A stretch of DNA of 64,000 nt from Ophioceras dolichostomum. Lineage: Eukaryota > Ascomycota > Sordariomycetes > Magnaporthales > Ophioceraceae. Below, in pieces: positions 1 through 11,840 of this stretch; position 1 is the stretch's first letter, and every line of letters begins with the position of its first letter. The notes under the pieces are model-generated. The model was not told where the DNA came from. It did not search any database and worked only from the letters and a program-made list of their open reading frames with translations. The DNA lies in contig PYST01000087.1 in the NCBI GenBank assembly GCA_003049485.1, positions 1-64,000 on the forward strand, read 5' to 3'. The translations under genes were made by a program, and so were the position numbers.

Positions 1-2884
1 GGGGGGACCCCGTCGTGGGGAGGCGGCGGCGGCTTGTTGCTGTTGTTGTTGCTGTTGTTGCCCCTGCTCCGGCCCTTGTTGTTGTTGCCGCCGTTGTTGT
101 TATTGCTAGTACTGCTGTTGTTGTTACCCTGAGCAGCAGCACCGAAACCACTACCACCACTACCACCACTACCAACACCCACCCACTCTGCCGGCAGCTT
201 CTTGCGTGGCTGCTGGTGCTGGTGCTGGTGCTGGCGCCGGATCCGGACCGTGCCCAGGTCCTCGTAGTTGTCGTTGGCAGCGTCGGGGGGCGACGGCGGG
301 AGGCGGACTGTGGCGGCGCTGGCGGCGGCGGGGGGAGACACAGGAGGCGGCGCCCTGGACTGGGCCACCTGCTCGTAGCTCATCGGCTGGTAGTAGGTCG
401 AATGAGTATGGGCCGCGGGGAAGGTGGTCGCAGGGGCGGGGACGGGGACCGGAGCGCCGGGCAGAGGGAAGGACGTATGCGGCGGCATTGGCCACATCGT
501 GGCGTCCTGCTGGCGGCCGCTGCTGGCGGTGGAAGAGGGCGGCGGGTGCAGAAGGAAGGACGGCCGCGGCTGGTATAAATGGGGGCCGGTGCTGGTTATA
601 GCGCCGTAACCCTGGCCGTAGCCGTGGCCGTAACCCTGGCCCTGGGGAGTATAGCGAGGCGGTGGCATAGGGGCAGGCCGCGGGATCCCCTTCTGGTTGA
701 TCGACTTCCAGGGGAAGACGACCTGGAGCGGCCGCTGCAGGCCGGGGCAGAGCTGCTTGTTCGTGGCCGCGAGCGCCTGCCGGGCGATCTCGCCGGACTC
801 GAACCGGATGACGGCCTGCGTCCTCTTGGCCGCGTCGTCCGGGTAGTCCCGGACGTGCATGTGCTTGATGGCTCCGAACCGCTCGAAGTGGGCTCGGAGG
901 GCCTGCTCGACGCGGGCGGACCGGTCGATGCACGAGACGTGGGACGAGTGGTCCCGCACGTAGATGCTGCACGACTGCATCTTGCAGTCGTCGCAGGGGC
1001 AGGCGACGGCGGGCTCGTACTTGGTCCGGCCGACGACGTTGTTGAGGCACGTCGGGTCCCAGCGGCGAGGGGGGTGGTAGGTGCCGCGCGAGCGGGCTTG
1101 GCTCGTCGCGGACGAGTCGCTGGCGCTGGGCCGGGAGGAGGAGACGGGCGTATTGGCCGTGGCGGGGGCAGGAGCGGGGGCAGGGGCGGCAGCCGGCCGG
1201 TCGAACGCTCCGGGAGGGAAGGGCTGGACGATGAGCGGCGGGGGGATCAGCGTATAGTGCTCGGTGACCGGCGGGAGGTTGATCGTCGACGCGGAGCTGT
1301 GGCTCGACGCGTGCCGGTTGTTGTTGGGAGCAGCCTCGATCTGAGGCTGCTCGACCTCAGGCTGCTGCTGCTCGATCTGGGGCGACAGGTCCAGGCCCAC
1401 TGGCGCCGACTGTGGGCGGGGGATGTCGGGGCCGACAGACGCGCTGGTGGCTGGCTGCGGGGCGTCTGGGGTCTGGATGCCGCCGCTGCAAGACGCGCTG
1501 GCCACGTGCGCGCTGTACTGCGGCACGGCGAGGGTCTGGGTGCCGCCGCTGGGAGGCGCACCGGAATCGTGCTGCGGGCCGGCGAAAGGGTGGGCGCCGC
1601 CGTTGGTCGACGCACTGGTAGGGACGAGAGTCTCGGTGTCGCCCCACGGCTCGGACTCTTCTGTGGGGTCAAGTGGGTGGTCAGCATGCTTCACATACAC
1701 CAAAGCGAAGGGACAGAGAATGTTTAGAATGTTGACAGTGAGTTGAGCTCAACATATCTATGGATGTAACTAGCTATGGATGTAGCTAGCTAGAGATACT
1801 CACGAGGAAGGACGGCGGGCTGGTGGTTGTCGAGGCCGGCGACCGTCTGAAGAGGGACAGTCTGAACAACTGTCTGGATAGGGGCCAGCTGAACAGGGCC
1901 CGGGCCCGGCTGATGATGGACGGCCATAAGGCCCGTCTGCACGGGCATCATCTGGACCGCCGGGGCGGGGATACAGATTCCCAGACCGGCCTCCGGGTGG
2001 TAGGGTCCCGGCTGGGCGCCGTAGTAGGCGGCGCCCTGACCGTCCTGCATATGCGGGACGGAGGCAAACGCAAGCTGGGTGGCCGGGCCAGCTTGGGTGG
2101 CGAGCGCGGCTTGCGCGACGTCGTAGTATGCAGCTTGGGTGGCAGAGGCGGCCTGGGCCGCAGACGCAGCAGCAGACGCAGCCTGGACCAGCTGGTGCTG
2201 GCGGTTGGCCACGATCTCGTCGTACCGCTTGGCGATCTCGAGGTTGAGCCAGATCAGGTTCTCGGGGAAGAGGTAGTAGTTCATACCCTGCAAGACAACC
2301 CGAGCGCCAGGGCCGAACTCAGCCGTGTAGTCCCATGACAGGATGCGCTCCTCAGCGTCAGGCTGGCAAGCCATCCACTGGTCGAGCCATTGAGGGAGCA
2401 CGGTCTTGAAGTAGGGTTCGGCGGTCTGGTCTGCCATCTTGTTCTGCGCGATGATGGTGTTGATGACGCAGTGGGCGTTGTAGGGACCCATCTGAAAGAG
2501 GTCCTCGCCGTCCCAATAATGGTAGAGGTCCTGCCAGCATGAGGGGGGCTCGACGATCCAGTCGCAGATGTGCGGGAATCGCTGACGAAGCTCAAGGGCG
2601 GTCGACCAAACCTTGCCATTGGTCCAGTGAGATCCGTCGCGAGCCGGAAGAGCGCCAGTGTGAGGGTCGACCTGGACGCCACGCGGCTTGCCCGACTGCA
2701 GACCTGAAAAGGCGTAGCTGTAGTTGAGCGGGTTGATGAAGTAGAAGCCGTCGTAGGGACCGTCGCAGAGACCAGTCGCTCCCATGTTCTCAATTGTCTG
2801 GTATTCCGACCAGGGGAGGTAGGGCGTGCCCTGGCTGCTATTGTTGCCTGCCATGTCGTTGTTGGAGCCTCCGAAATAGGACAT
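1..2884 (-). CDS. RRM-domain RNA-binding protein (partial, 3' end off the left edge)
   Basis: Two exons are visible on the minus strand: 2884..1804 and 1660..1, with an intron at 1803..1661 (donor GTGAGT, acceptor CCCCACAG). The split codon restores an open frame that continues to the window edge without a stop. Residues 1-230 form a Trp/Tyr-rich globular-looking segment I do not recognise. It is followed by an Ala/Gln-rich stretch and a long Pro/Ser/Gln-rich linker. Around residues 579-602 there is a cluster of Cys and His (CPCDDCKMQSC). An RRM-like fold follows at about 600-680, with the segments ALRAHFERFGAIKHMHV and QAVIRFESGEIARQAL. The rest is Gly/Tyr-, Pro- and Asn/Ser-rich low complexity. 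Known for the family: RRMs bind single-stranded RNA. Inferred: an RNA-metabolism protein with a disordered tail. The ATG at 2884 was chosen because it begins MSYFGGSNN in AAGATGTCC context. The frame stays open upstream to an in-frame ATG at about 3085, but that stretch is a tandem repeat. Confidence 0.75.
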
Positions 2885-2976
2885 CTTGACGTTGTCTAGG
2901 AACGGGAAAGAATCGTGACGTTGTCTAGGAATGGGAAATGAAAGAATCTTGACGTTGCCCAAGAGTGGGAAAGAAT
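2885..2976. repeat. Imperfect tandem repeat just upstream of the RRM gene start
   Basis: Three imperfect copies of a unit beginning GACGTTG and ending GGGAAAGAAT(C/G) lie back to back, of about 29 to 37 nt each. The frame stays open through them, so they could be read as an N-terminal extension. Their repeat nature and position directly before the ATG at 2884 make 5' UTR more likely. Confidence 0.6.
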
Positions 2977-3085
2977 GATCAGGGAAGATGGGTTGAGTGG
3001 CAGAAGACCGACTGGCTTGGGGGTGCGAGCTTTGAAAAGGTGAAAGGTGGGAGGAAGTAGACGGAAGGTCAGAGAGGGAAGGCAA

Positions 3086-4157
3086 GAGGGAGGGGAGTCG
3101 GTTATTAACCAGGTGACAGACAGAGAGGTGGGTCTGCGTCGTTCAAGACGGTGATGTCAAACGCGTCCTCGGTGATCCCCGTCCGCTATCGTGGGGGAGG
3201 TAACGCGTCTAGAAGAGGGGGTGACCGTTGCCCTGTGCATCCTGGTGGCAGCAAACAACAATGAGGAGGGAGGAAACCTCAACAATAGGACTCGGGGAAG
3301 GCCAAGTGAAGGATGAAGTTGTAGCTTTCACAACGCACGACGTCCCAACAACGTTCAGGATATGATCAGATTTTGCAGGTGACGGAGCTGAAGGTCGCGG
3401 TTGCCTTGGCCGAACAGGTGCCGCGGTGCTTCTGGAGGAAGAGAAGAACGTTCTGGACTGGCTGGAGGCCTTGCACGTGGCGGGGTGTAGGTTGTTGTCG
3501 AGCAGTGGTCGTCCAGCGGGTGATGATCCAGCAACAGGAAGCTCGGTGGCAAATAATCAAACGTGACCACCAACAGCAGGAAACGCGGTGCCAAATAATC
3601 AAACATGATCCCCCCTCGGCGGCCGTAAAAGCCCCAGTGAACGTCTCGTCGCCAAGGCAGCACCTTCCGTGGACCTCCCACCTCTGGGAAAATAAGAGCA
3701 GACGAGAATAACATGCATGGATAACAATAGCACAGAAAAGAAACAACGGCATGGAAACAATACGGATAGGCCACTGGCACCAAAGAGAATTCGAAGGGAG
3801 GAGGACGCGTCTATACACGGGAGCCAAGAGACAAAAACAGTTTCAAAGGAGGGCACGTCTAAGAACGACTCAGAGCAAAGGGCCGACAGAAGCTATTTTG
3901 AAATCAAAAAGAGTAGAGATTATTTTGGCTCCGTGCCATCCCACCACCTCCCCCTTGCCCTGAGGAGCTGGCCGCACCATGCATGCATGCCATGCCATGC
4001 CATGTTTTTGATGGAAGGGAATGGTGATGATAATAATAATACACGTGTAAAACGGAGAGCGACGACAGGTCGGTCGGTGCAGGACTGCCCTTAGTGCATC
4101 CATCCAGCCAAGATGCCTGCCGGAGTTGTGGAAGCGAAAAAAAAGGGGGCAACGGGA
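3086..4157. other. Intergenic region: RRM gene promoter and Fmp46 gene 3' flank
   Basis: Only small overlapping open frames in several registers are present, with no recognisable protein. The stretch holds the promoter side of the RRM gene (reading left) and the 3' flank of the Fmp46-type gene. A two-copy tandem duplication lies at about 3531-3604 (listed separately), and an ATGC-rich simple stretch lies at 3977-4003. Confidence 0.5.
3531..3606. repeat. Two-copy 41-nt tandem duplication
   Basis: Two diverged copies share CAACAGGAA, CGGTG and the longer block CAAATAATCAAAC, ending TGAC and TGAT respectively. The period is about 41 nt, which is not a multiple of three, so a reading frame does not explain it. 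Confidence 0.6.
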
Positions 4158-4863
4158 CTACCTCGAGTCCTCCTTGGGGATGCTGTTCAGCATCTGCAGA
4201 ATCTTGGACTCGTTCGCACCAGCAAACGCCTTGCCATTGTTCCAATCAACGACCTGGAGAAAGAGAAGGGAGTGACAATCGTCAGCGAGAGAGTGAAATC
4301 GTCAGTGACAAACAGGGGTGGAAGGGGGCCGTTCATCATAGATCGAGCACAGGAGTAGTATCTCCCCTTATCGACCAGGCTCACGGCAATTGTTGTTTTC
4401 TTTTCAGGGGGTTTAGAACGCACCACGGGCCGTTCGAAGCTGTCCGGGCTCTGCTGGAACTTCTTGAGGGCGTCCTTGATCGAATGCGTGCCCTTGATCA
4501 CCGAGGGGATGGCCGGCTGCCCGATGTACTCCAGGATGGTCTCGAGCTGGCCGGACGTCGGGGGGTCTTCGGTGACGTTGAGCTCGAACTGCGAGCGGCT
4601 CTGCTGCTGTTGCTGCTGCTGCTCCTGGTCTGCGGTCGACGTCTCGGTGGATGCTTTGGCGGAGGCTTGCTTCAGGAGGGCCAGCACCCTCATCGAGGCC
4701 GGCGAGCTGGCCTTGTGGAAGAGGGTGACGGTATCGAGGGGTTTGTGCTGTGATGGTGGCAGAGAAGGAAGACGTTAGCACATCTGTTTGTTGCCAAGCA
4801 ACTTACTTGGAAGAACGAGCATAGAGTACAATGGGACAGGGAGAGACTTACAAAGCGAAACAT
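4158..4863 (-). CDS. FMP46: Fmp46-type (DUF1687) mitochondrial thioredoxin-fold protein
   Basis: Three exons on the minus strand are 4863..4852, 4747..4424 and 4253..4158, giving 143 residues. Exon 1 encodes only M-F-R-F. Intron 1 (GTAAGT..CAG, 104 nt) and intron 2 (GTGCGT..CCAG, 170 nt) are both phase 0. The family signature is visible: the beta-strand start DTVTLFHKASSPASMRVL, then FELNVTEDPPT, QLETILEYIG, a lysine-rich FERPVVVDWNNGKAFAG and the C-terminal ESKILQMLNSIP helix. A run of seven Gln sits near residues 45-51. Known: yeast Fmp46 is a putative mitochondrial redox protein with a thioredoxin-like fold. Odd: I find no cysteine at all in the spliced product, so thiol redox chemistry is not possible as drawn. 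The basic/aromatic N-terminus fits a mitochondrial or matrix protein, but targeting is inferred. Confidence 0.85.
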
Positions 4864-7826
4864 GGCTGCAGCTGTTGGAGAATGGCGATAGAGCTGATGT
4901 GTTAGTGGTTACCTGACGTTGAGCTCCGAGTTTGCGGCTCAAGTTCGATGATGTCGTTCGTCCCTGTCGGTTCAGTGGAGCTCCACCACCACGCGGGCTT
5001 ATCCGATGGTATGGTTGTGCAGGGGGTTTGAGGTGTGGAGGGGCCGCCCCGTCGATCCAGCGCGATTCCTCGGCTACCAAGAAATCAAACACTTTGGTAA
5101 CATTGCTTACCAGTTCGCCTGATGACTTATTAGCAGCGTTATCCCCACGCCAGTGGTGGGATGTTCTGGCAAAATTCTTCAGCGGCAGGGGTCGAAAGCG
5201 CTCTTGCCCCTCGAAAGCTTGCTTGAGGGATGTGGCACAAAAATTATCTATTCAGTGATAAAAAGAGAGGCCATAGAACGAAAAGCTTAAGAGGAATGGG
5301 CATGCACCAGGGTTAAAACTTTCGCACTCCATCGTCTTGAATTTTGCTAAACCGATATGCGAGCCTGGAATGGGTGTGCTCCAGGAAAGTGCCGTGTGGT
5401 ATGCGGGATGGCATCTTCGGTGGTTTTCCCCCTGCATTGCGTTGGACTGGCTCGACGGGTTGATCGTTGATAGGAACTTTGAATTCCCCGAAAGAGCTCG
5501 CCCATGGCCCTCTTGGAGAGAACGCACCATGAATCATTGTAGGCAAGTTGCCAGCCTGCAATTTCCCTGCCCGAAAAGGGGGTGATGATTTGGTCATGCA
5601 AGTATTGGCTAGGTAGATTGTCAAAACTTCAGGAGCACGGCGAATTTCTGTCAAACAATCAAAGGCAGGAGACATCGACCTCATAAGCAAGAATATCAGA
5701 GATTCGAGAGGAGTTAAAACAGAGACGAGGTGCAGGCCAAGGGCCGATTTGATTTAAGAATGCTTAATTTGATTAAGGCTGCTTGGTTCGTTTGGAAACA
5801 GTGCCGCCTGTCCACGACCGGTCCAGGTAAAACATGTAGGAGACAGGTATAAAAAGAGACGAGTAGAGGTTTCGGGCGCCCAGTCACCACGATCATGACT
5901 GCCCATCAGTTGTTACCAGAGCGGCAGGGAAGTGGCGTGGCAGGAAGGCAGTCAGTCATAACTGAACGAATGTACTAGTAACCGCTGCTCCCTGCGTGAC
6001 CGCGTCGTCGTCGTCGTTAGAATCTGTTCATAGACAGGTATTGTTAGTGAATCATACCCTAGAGACCGGCATGGTGATTGAAGATGTAGACAACAGTGCC
6101 CGAAGCAAAGCGGAAGATCAGAATATGTAAGAATTGAATATCATGTATCCATCGGATATAGCTCTCAGGCGACGAGGGCCACCCGAATGGAATCAATCGC
6201 AAATTTGTATCATCATGGAAAGCGTGCTCGAGGGCGATGGCGGCAAAGGGAGAGAGAAATGTCGGAGGAAGTAGCTTACCAGTTTGAGCACAAACCAAAA
6301 CGGAATGTAGCTATGTCGATTGTGAGCATGAGGAAGAGCCAACGAACTGGGCTGGCACAAGGATCTGCACCTGGGAAGGGGCTGGTCGAAAGGGGATGTG
6401 GGAAGACAGCTGGGTGGTAGAAAAGTTGTGTGAAAGCAGCCCAGATGTGTGGTGATCCGTTGGAGGGAAGATAAGCTTGGCAGCAGCGACGAGTTCTTGG
6501 TAGGAAAGGCGAGTTGCTCGGTAGCGAAGATGATGAATCTGGGGCGTTGATATAAAGAAAGCAAAATCTGAACGAGATGTATGTCTCTACCGTTGGATCC
6601 ACAAGGCACCGACGATCTGCCGCTGGGGGGAAAAGAAAAAAATTGATGGGCCTGGGAGATGGGCCTGGCGATGGGCGCCAGAAGCGCGCAGATCAGAAGG
6701 ACAAGCATGGTTACGCTGGTGCTGAGCTACGCTGAGCTGGACTGAGCAGGGATGATCCCTAGCAGAGAGCGAGAGAAAGCTGCCCGGTATCACCGGGAAA
6801 AGGTGAAGGGGGAAGGCGTTAGGTCGCCAGAGGAGGAAGCGTCGACTTGACGGGACTGGCCACCGCTGGTAGCCAAAACACCAGCACCGGGCCCAAGAGG
6901 CGCGAGGTCGCCGGCGGAAAGAGGTGTCAAGTCGCCGGTGCTGTTCCTGGCGAGGATCAGGAACGACAAATCGGCGGCCCTTACTCCTCTGTGAGAGACT
7001 TGCGCCGTCTGTGGCCGGTGGGTGTGCTTCGGATCCTGATCAGCCTGAGCGAAGGAAAAGTGAAAGGAAAGGAGGAAGGGAAGATTGTGGTGGACACGGT
7101 TTTCTGTACGCAGGGCCTGGAGCTCTGGGCACAGAAGGGAGACTGGTCGCAGCGGGGGACTAGCCCGATGGAAGTTCGATCACAGCAGGGCTGAAGTTGT
7201 CGTCATGGTCGACGGTTCTAGGCCGTAGACCAGATCTGCATGTACTGAAAGCGAAGACGTGGATGAACATCGAGACCTGCTGTTAGGCACTACGCCTGTC
7301 ACGGCTGACCGAGGTTCTGCGTGCCCGTGGCCGACAGGCTGGAGAACGCGACAGCTCAAGTAGAGAAGATTGCGGGAAGAGAGCCACAGAACGAAAAGTT
7401 TGTGGACCACAAAAGATCCCTTCCGGCACCCGAGGAAAGGGTCGGGAAGAGATCCCCAGTTGCAAGGTCTCGAGCGTGTCGGGGTGGTGGCAACAGCGGG
7501 GAGCTGGACGGGAGAAAAAGATTTTTTTTTGGTTGGCGGTGGGAAGAAAAAATTGTCGATGACCTCTGCTAAAAAAAAAATTGTATCACATGAATTACCA
7601 CGTGGGACCCACTTCTACCAATGGAAGCGCCGGGATCTTCATTGACCAAGAGAGCACATCTCGAAAGAGGAGGAAGGTTGTGAGGATTGTCAAAGGTAAA
7701 GGTAGGGATATCGAAGACAAGGTGTTACTATTTCAGTGTTCGTAACCTCACGTTATGCCGCCAAGAACACCCGTCGGCCCACTCGACGCAGGCTTCATCG
7801 ATGAAGCGACAACCCTCCGGCCGACC
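4864..7826. other. Intergenic region, no supported gene
   Basis: Short open frames occur on both strands; the longest is a minus-strand frame of about 125 codons at 5313-5690. They overlap each other in competing registers and show no recognisable motif, so none is called. The stretch next to 4864 is the Fmp46 promoter side. The segment at 7510-7590 carries poly-T and poly-A runs. Confidence 0.5.
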
Positions 7827-9773
7827 TTAGACCTCCGGCTCCAGAGAGTACTCGCGAATCAACTTCTCGGCAGCGATCATGCCAATCTGGTAAGCTGTGG
7901 ACTGAGTATGGCAGCTGTTTCGGCGGAAGAGAGCTTGTCTTAGCATCACCATCACTGACACGACCACGGAACCAGGGAGGGGAGCAGAAACAGGAACATC
8001 ACAGGCTGGCCGTCTCCCAAACAGAACTCACCTCGGAATGATAGGCATAATGCTCATGTCCGCCACGCGCAGACCCTTGACGCCTCGCACGCGGAACTCC
8101 GTGTCCACAACACTCCCATCCTCCTCCTCCTCCTCGCCTCTCCCCATCTTCACCGTCCCCACCATATGCCACGTGGACGAGCACTGGTCCCTCCAGAAGG
8201 CGAGTATGTCCTCCTCCTCGTCCGACGCGGGCACGACGAGGTGCCTCACCGTCCTGCTCGCGAAGCTCTCGCTCCTCACCACCCTCATCACCTCCCTCGT
8301 CGCCTCGACCGCCACGCGGCGATCGTACGGATGTCTGAGGAAATCCGGCGAGAACGCGAGCGGCACCGTCGGGTCTCCGCTCTGCAGCACGAACTCGCCC
8401 CTCCCCTGGCTGTTGAGCAGGAAAAGAAAGATGGCGGCCACGGCCGGCGTCGTATCGGGCGCAACGTAGTAGCCCGGCGCGGTCACGTTGAAGCACACCT
8501 CGTACGAGGGGATCGTCGGCCTCTCTAGCCGAGCCCGCTCCGCGACGGGGAGGGCGGCGAACTCGTCGCTGGACAGCACGGCGGGGCTCTTGAAGAACCC
8601 CATGGACATCTGCGCGCCGAGTGTGGCGTAGTCGCCGGACCTGTGCAGCTCCCACTCGCGCATGGCGGCCCGGCGGCGGGCGGGGTCGCGGAAGAAGGAC
8701 GGGCGGACGGAGGCGGACTCCGAGCGCTGGAACTGCAGGATCACGTGGTAGTGGTCCATGTAGTTCTGGCCGACGCCGGGAGAGTCGTGGACGAGCGGGA
8801 GGCCGAACCGGGCGAGCTGGGGCGCGGGCCCGATGCCGCTGTGGAGGAGCAGCTTGGGGGAGTCCATGGTGCCTGCGCAGATGACGACCTCTTTGGATGC
8901 GGTGTACTGCCTTCCTGGGGCGCCGGCGGCGGTGGTGCTGCTACTGCTGCCGTCGGGGGAGAGGAGCTTGATGCCCACGGCTCGCCCGTCGTCTGAGAAT
9001 AGCACGCGGTGCACGGGGGCGTTGGTGACGATGTGGAGGTTGTCCGGCGTCGGGTGCAGGAGATCCGCGGCCGTGGCCCTCGCGCCGCGGTACTCCGTGT
9101 TGGGCACCATGGAGACGCCGAGGAATGCGTCGTCGCCCAGGTCCGGATTCAGGGCGTACCCGTTCGCCTCCCAAGCGTCCGCCATGTCCGTCGGCTCGGC
9201 GTCCCACTTCTCGGGGAAGCTGATGTGGAGCGGGCCGTCGGTGCCGTGCGCCGCGGGCACCGGCCTGAGGTACTTCGCCGCGCGGGCGGGCAGGCGTTGG
9301 GGCGGCTCCATCTCCATCTCGACCTTGCCGTCCGACCCGGTCCTGGTCCTGGCACCGGGAAGGGCGTGGTAGTTCTCGATGCCCCGCCACCGCGCGAGCG
9401 CGTTCTCCCACTTCCAGGCGTCGTCACCTGTGAGCCGAGCCATCTCGTCCATGTCGTCTCGGGGCCCGACGGTCCAGGCGGTGAAGTTCACGGCCGTGGA
9501 GCCGCCAAGGCCCTTGCCCCTGGCCATGTTGATCGCCCTGCCCGCCAGGTTCTCCTGGGGCACGCTGGAGTAGCTGAAGGACTGCGACGGCGTCATGAAC
9601 TGGACGTACTTGTTGCCCGAGACCCGCAGGTTGACGTCGCTGTTGTCGCCTCCCGCTTCGACGAGGAGCACCAGCGGTCTGCTCTTACTGTTGGCGAGCC
9701 GCGAGGCGACCACGCAGCCTGCTGGGCCGGCGCCCACCACGATGAAGTCGTATACAGGGACTTCAGACTCCAT
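7827..9773 (-). CDS. GMC-family FAD-dependent oxidoreductase
   Basis: Two exons, 9773..8032 and 7914..7827, encode 609 residues. The intron at 8031..7915 (GTGAGT..ACAG) splits an AGC codon. Residues 9-30 hold the FAD-binding motif with G14-x-G16-x-x-G19. MARGKGLGGS at about 83 is GMC signature 1. GTMDSPKLLLHSGIG near 300 matches GMC signature 2. The catalytic base pair is expected at H536 (in STWHMVG) and H583 (in CHTQST). The second His lies on the 88-nt final exon, so splicing is needed for an active enzyme. There is no signal peptide, so it is likely intracellular, unlike secreted aryl-alcohol or glucose oxidases. The substrate cannot be read from sequence. It stands alone, without biosynthetic neighbours. 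The ATG at 9773 directly precedes the nucleotide-binding strand, as is usual for non-secreted members. Length is normal for the family. Confidence 0.92.
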
Positions 9774-11840
9774 CTTGAGGACGAGGGCCGGTATGTATTT
9801 TGAGGGTGAACTGTATTCTGGTTTGTGGTTGAAATTCTAATGATGACGGGCTCGACAACTACTGTTCAGGACATAAGGGAAGGGGACACGAGAGACCTGC
9901 TTCAGTGAGCCCCGCGTTCAACGCACTGGGTGATGCAGGCATTTAATACCCGTTTCTCCCAGCTATGGACTACGCTAACCGAGCACTACCAGTCGCTGGG
10001 CGGGTGTCTCAGCCATCTGCACGAAATGCAGTCATCTCGGCTCGACTTAAACCAATGTTAGTGGCAAGGCTTACCCCTGCAGCGTGCACTCATCGGAGTC
10101 CTGCTCTTCAAAACTCTCCAGTGGGGCCTACCATGCCAGATATGATCCTATGATTCTGCGGGATCTAAGCACCAGTCCCATCCGAAGCGGTAAAAGACTG
10201 TGTGGTGCAACCAGAGCGAGCACATGCAAGACGACAGAGCCGGGGCATTGGCCAATGGGATAGTAAAGCTCGGTCGTTTAGGTTCACAAGCAATGCATGC
10301 ATGCTCTGCGGAGTAGATGGCACGGATGTCCGTTTCTCGGCGCTATCGTCTACCGCTTTTAGCTCAACGCGATTTTCAGCAGGGCTGAAAGAGAGTTCAA
10401 GCCGTTCTTGCAACGGCGCCGGCTCGGTGCGGCGAACGGACTCTGGGTATCCCCAAAAGCCTTCGCTATGGTCTCAATCAGTTCCAGGTACGGCATTTAT
10501 ACCCAGATAAAATAGATAGTGTTCATCAATGGTACAGGCTATGGCCCTCCGAGATGGCATGGCAGCTTGAGGTGATCATGATCATCAATTCTACAAACAA
10601 GGGGCTGCTTTTGGCTTTTGGTTACTGTGCACTCAATATTTTCTTTCGACGGGGACCGGACAACTAGGACATGGGCCTGCCGGCCCTATAAGCATCCATT
10701 TCGGCTCTGTTGACCTCGGAGGATTGTCTCGAGAGAAATTGACGATCCTCACGCAGCAAGAGCAGCCCCCTCCCTCATGCCGATCGAGTCCGTTCCTCCA
10801 TAGCAGGTTTCTCCCCCTCTCTCGCCAGTTCATTTCTCCAATAGTTAGATCTAGGGGTAGGAGGTACCCATCTTCTGGGTCATCGGCTCGAATTTACAAC
10901 AAAAAACAACACAGGACGTCGCAACAGTTCCTCCCCCAGGTATGGAGAGGAGATCCCCGTCGACTGGGCTTCATTTGCCAGGAAATGGAACATGAACGAG
11001 AGATGCTCCTTCGATACTCCCCTTACTCTCCTACTTCCCAAATCGTTGCATGGGACTCAGCATCAGCTAGCAATATGATGAGAGACGCCTCTGGAAGCCT
11101 AGCCTACCCTCGCTTCCAGACGAGGCCGAACTTATACAGGGCGGAAACGAGCTGCTTGAAGTCCCCTTGATCCAGCACCTTACATGCTCCGTTGATGAGC
11201 TCTAGCCTCTGGAACCTGGCTAGAGAATGTGCCGAACGGCTAGCAGTCACTGATCGATGCGCCTAACTACCACGTATCTAGCAGATCGGTCTCGACGCAG
11301 TCAGTCTTCGAACTCTGAAAACTCACGAAAATGGCAAGATCAATCGAACGAAGCACCCGACATTCAATACGTGGCCAACATAGTTGTGCCCTATGGATTC
11401 TCTATAGCAGGGCAAATGGTGATAAAATGTTGGGAGGATTGGGCACGAAAGGTCGGAGGAGGAAGGTGCGATGTGCCTATAGTGAATTTTATTGCAGTGT
11501 GATGGCGAACTGGGCGAAGCCAAATGGGTTAGTTGGAGCAGAATGCGGTCGAAAAAAGATTTAATGGCAGCAGGCAGCTAAGTCAACATCATTGAGGAAT
11601 ACAGCACAGGTCAACACGACTTGAAAGTGCGACCCAAGCCTTCGACGCCAGCCCAACTCTTTTCTCCCCGCACCAGTCTTGTCCACGATCCCGTTTCCGA
11701 ATACTGAGGACTGACTCCCTCTCTTGGCCCTTTCAATCTTAAGGATCCACCAATTCGACGCAAAGACCGCAGGATCACGACAAGATTGTCTTCCTCGGCG
11801 AGGTGAGGCCCATTCCAAGCTGACCTCTCCTCGCTCGCTC
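9774..11840. other. Intergenic region, promoter side of the GMC oxidoreductase
   Basis: I found no gene here that I can support. Plus-strand frames of 100-150 codons at 10202-10510 and 10724-11170 show no motif and compete with minus-strand frames. The first 200 bases next to 9774 are the likely promoter and 5' UTR of the GMC gene. Confidence 0.45.

Noticed and set aside
169..1050. 293-codon minus-strand Pro/Arg-rich frame
   Set aside because: It is the neighbouring register of the RRM gene; the RRM motif and the splice phase identify the other frame as coding.
5313..5690. 125-codon minus-strand frame near 5.5 kb
   Set aside because: The codon pattern is not clearly better than overlapping frames on both strands and no motif was recognised, so it was left as intergenic.
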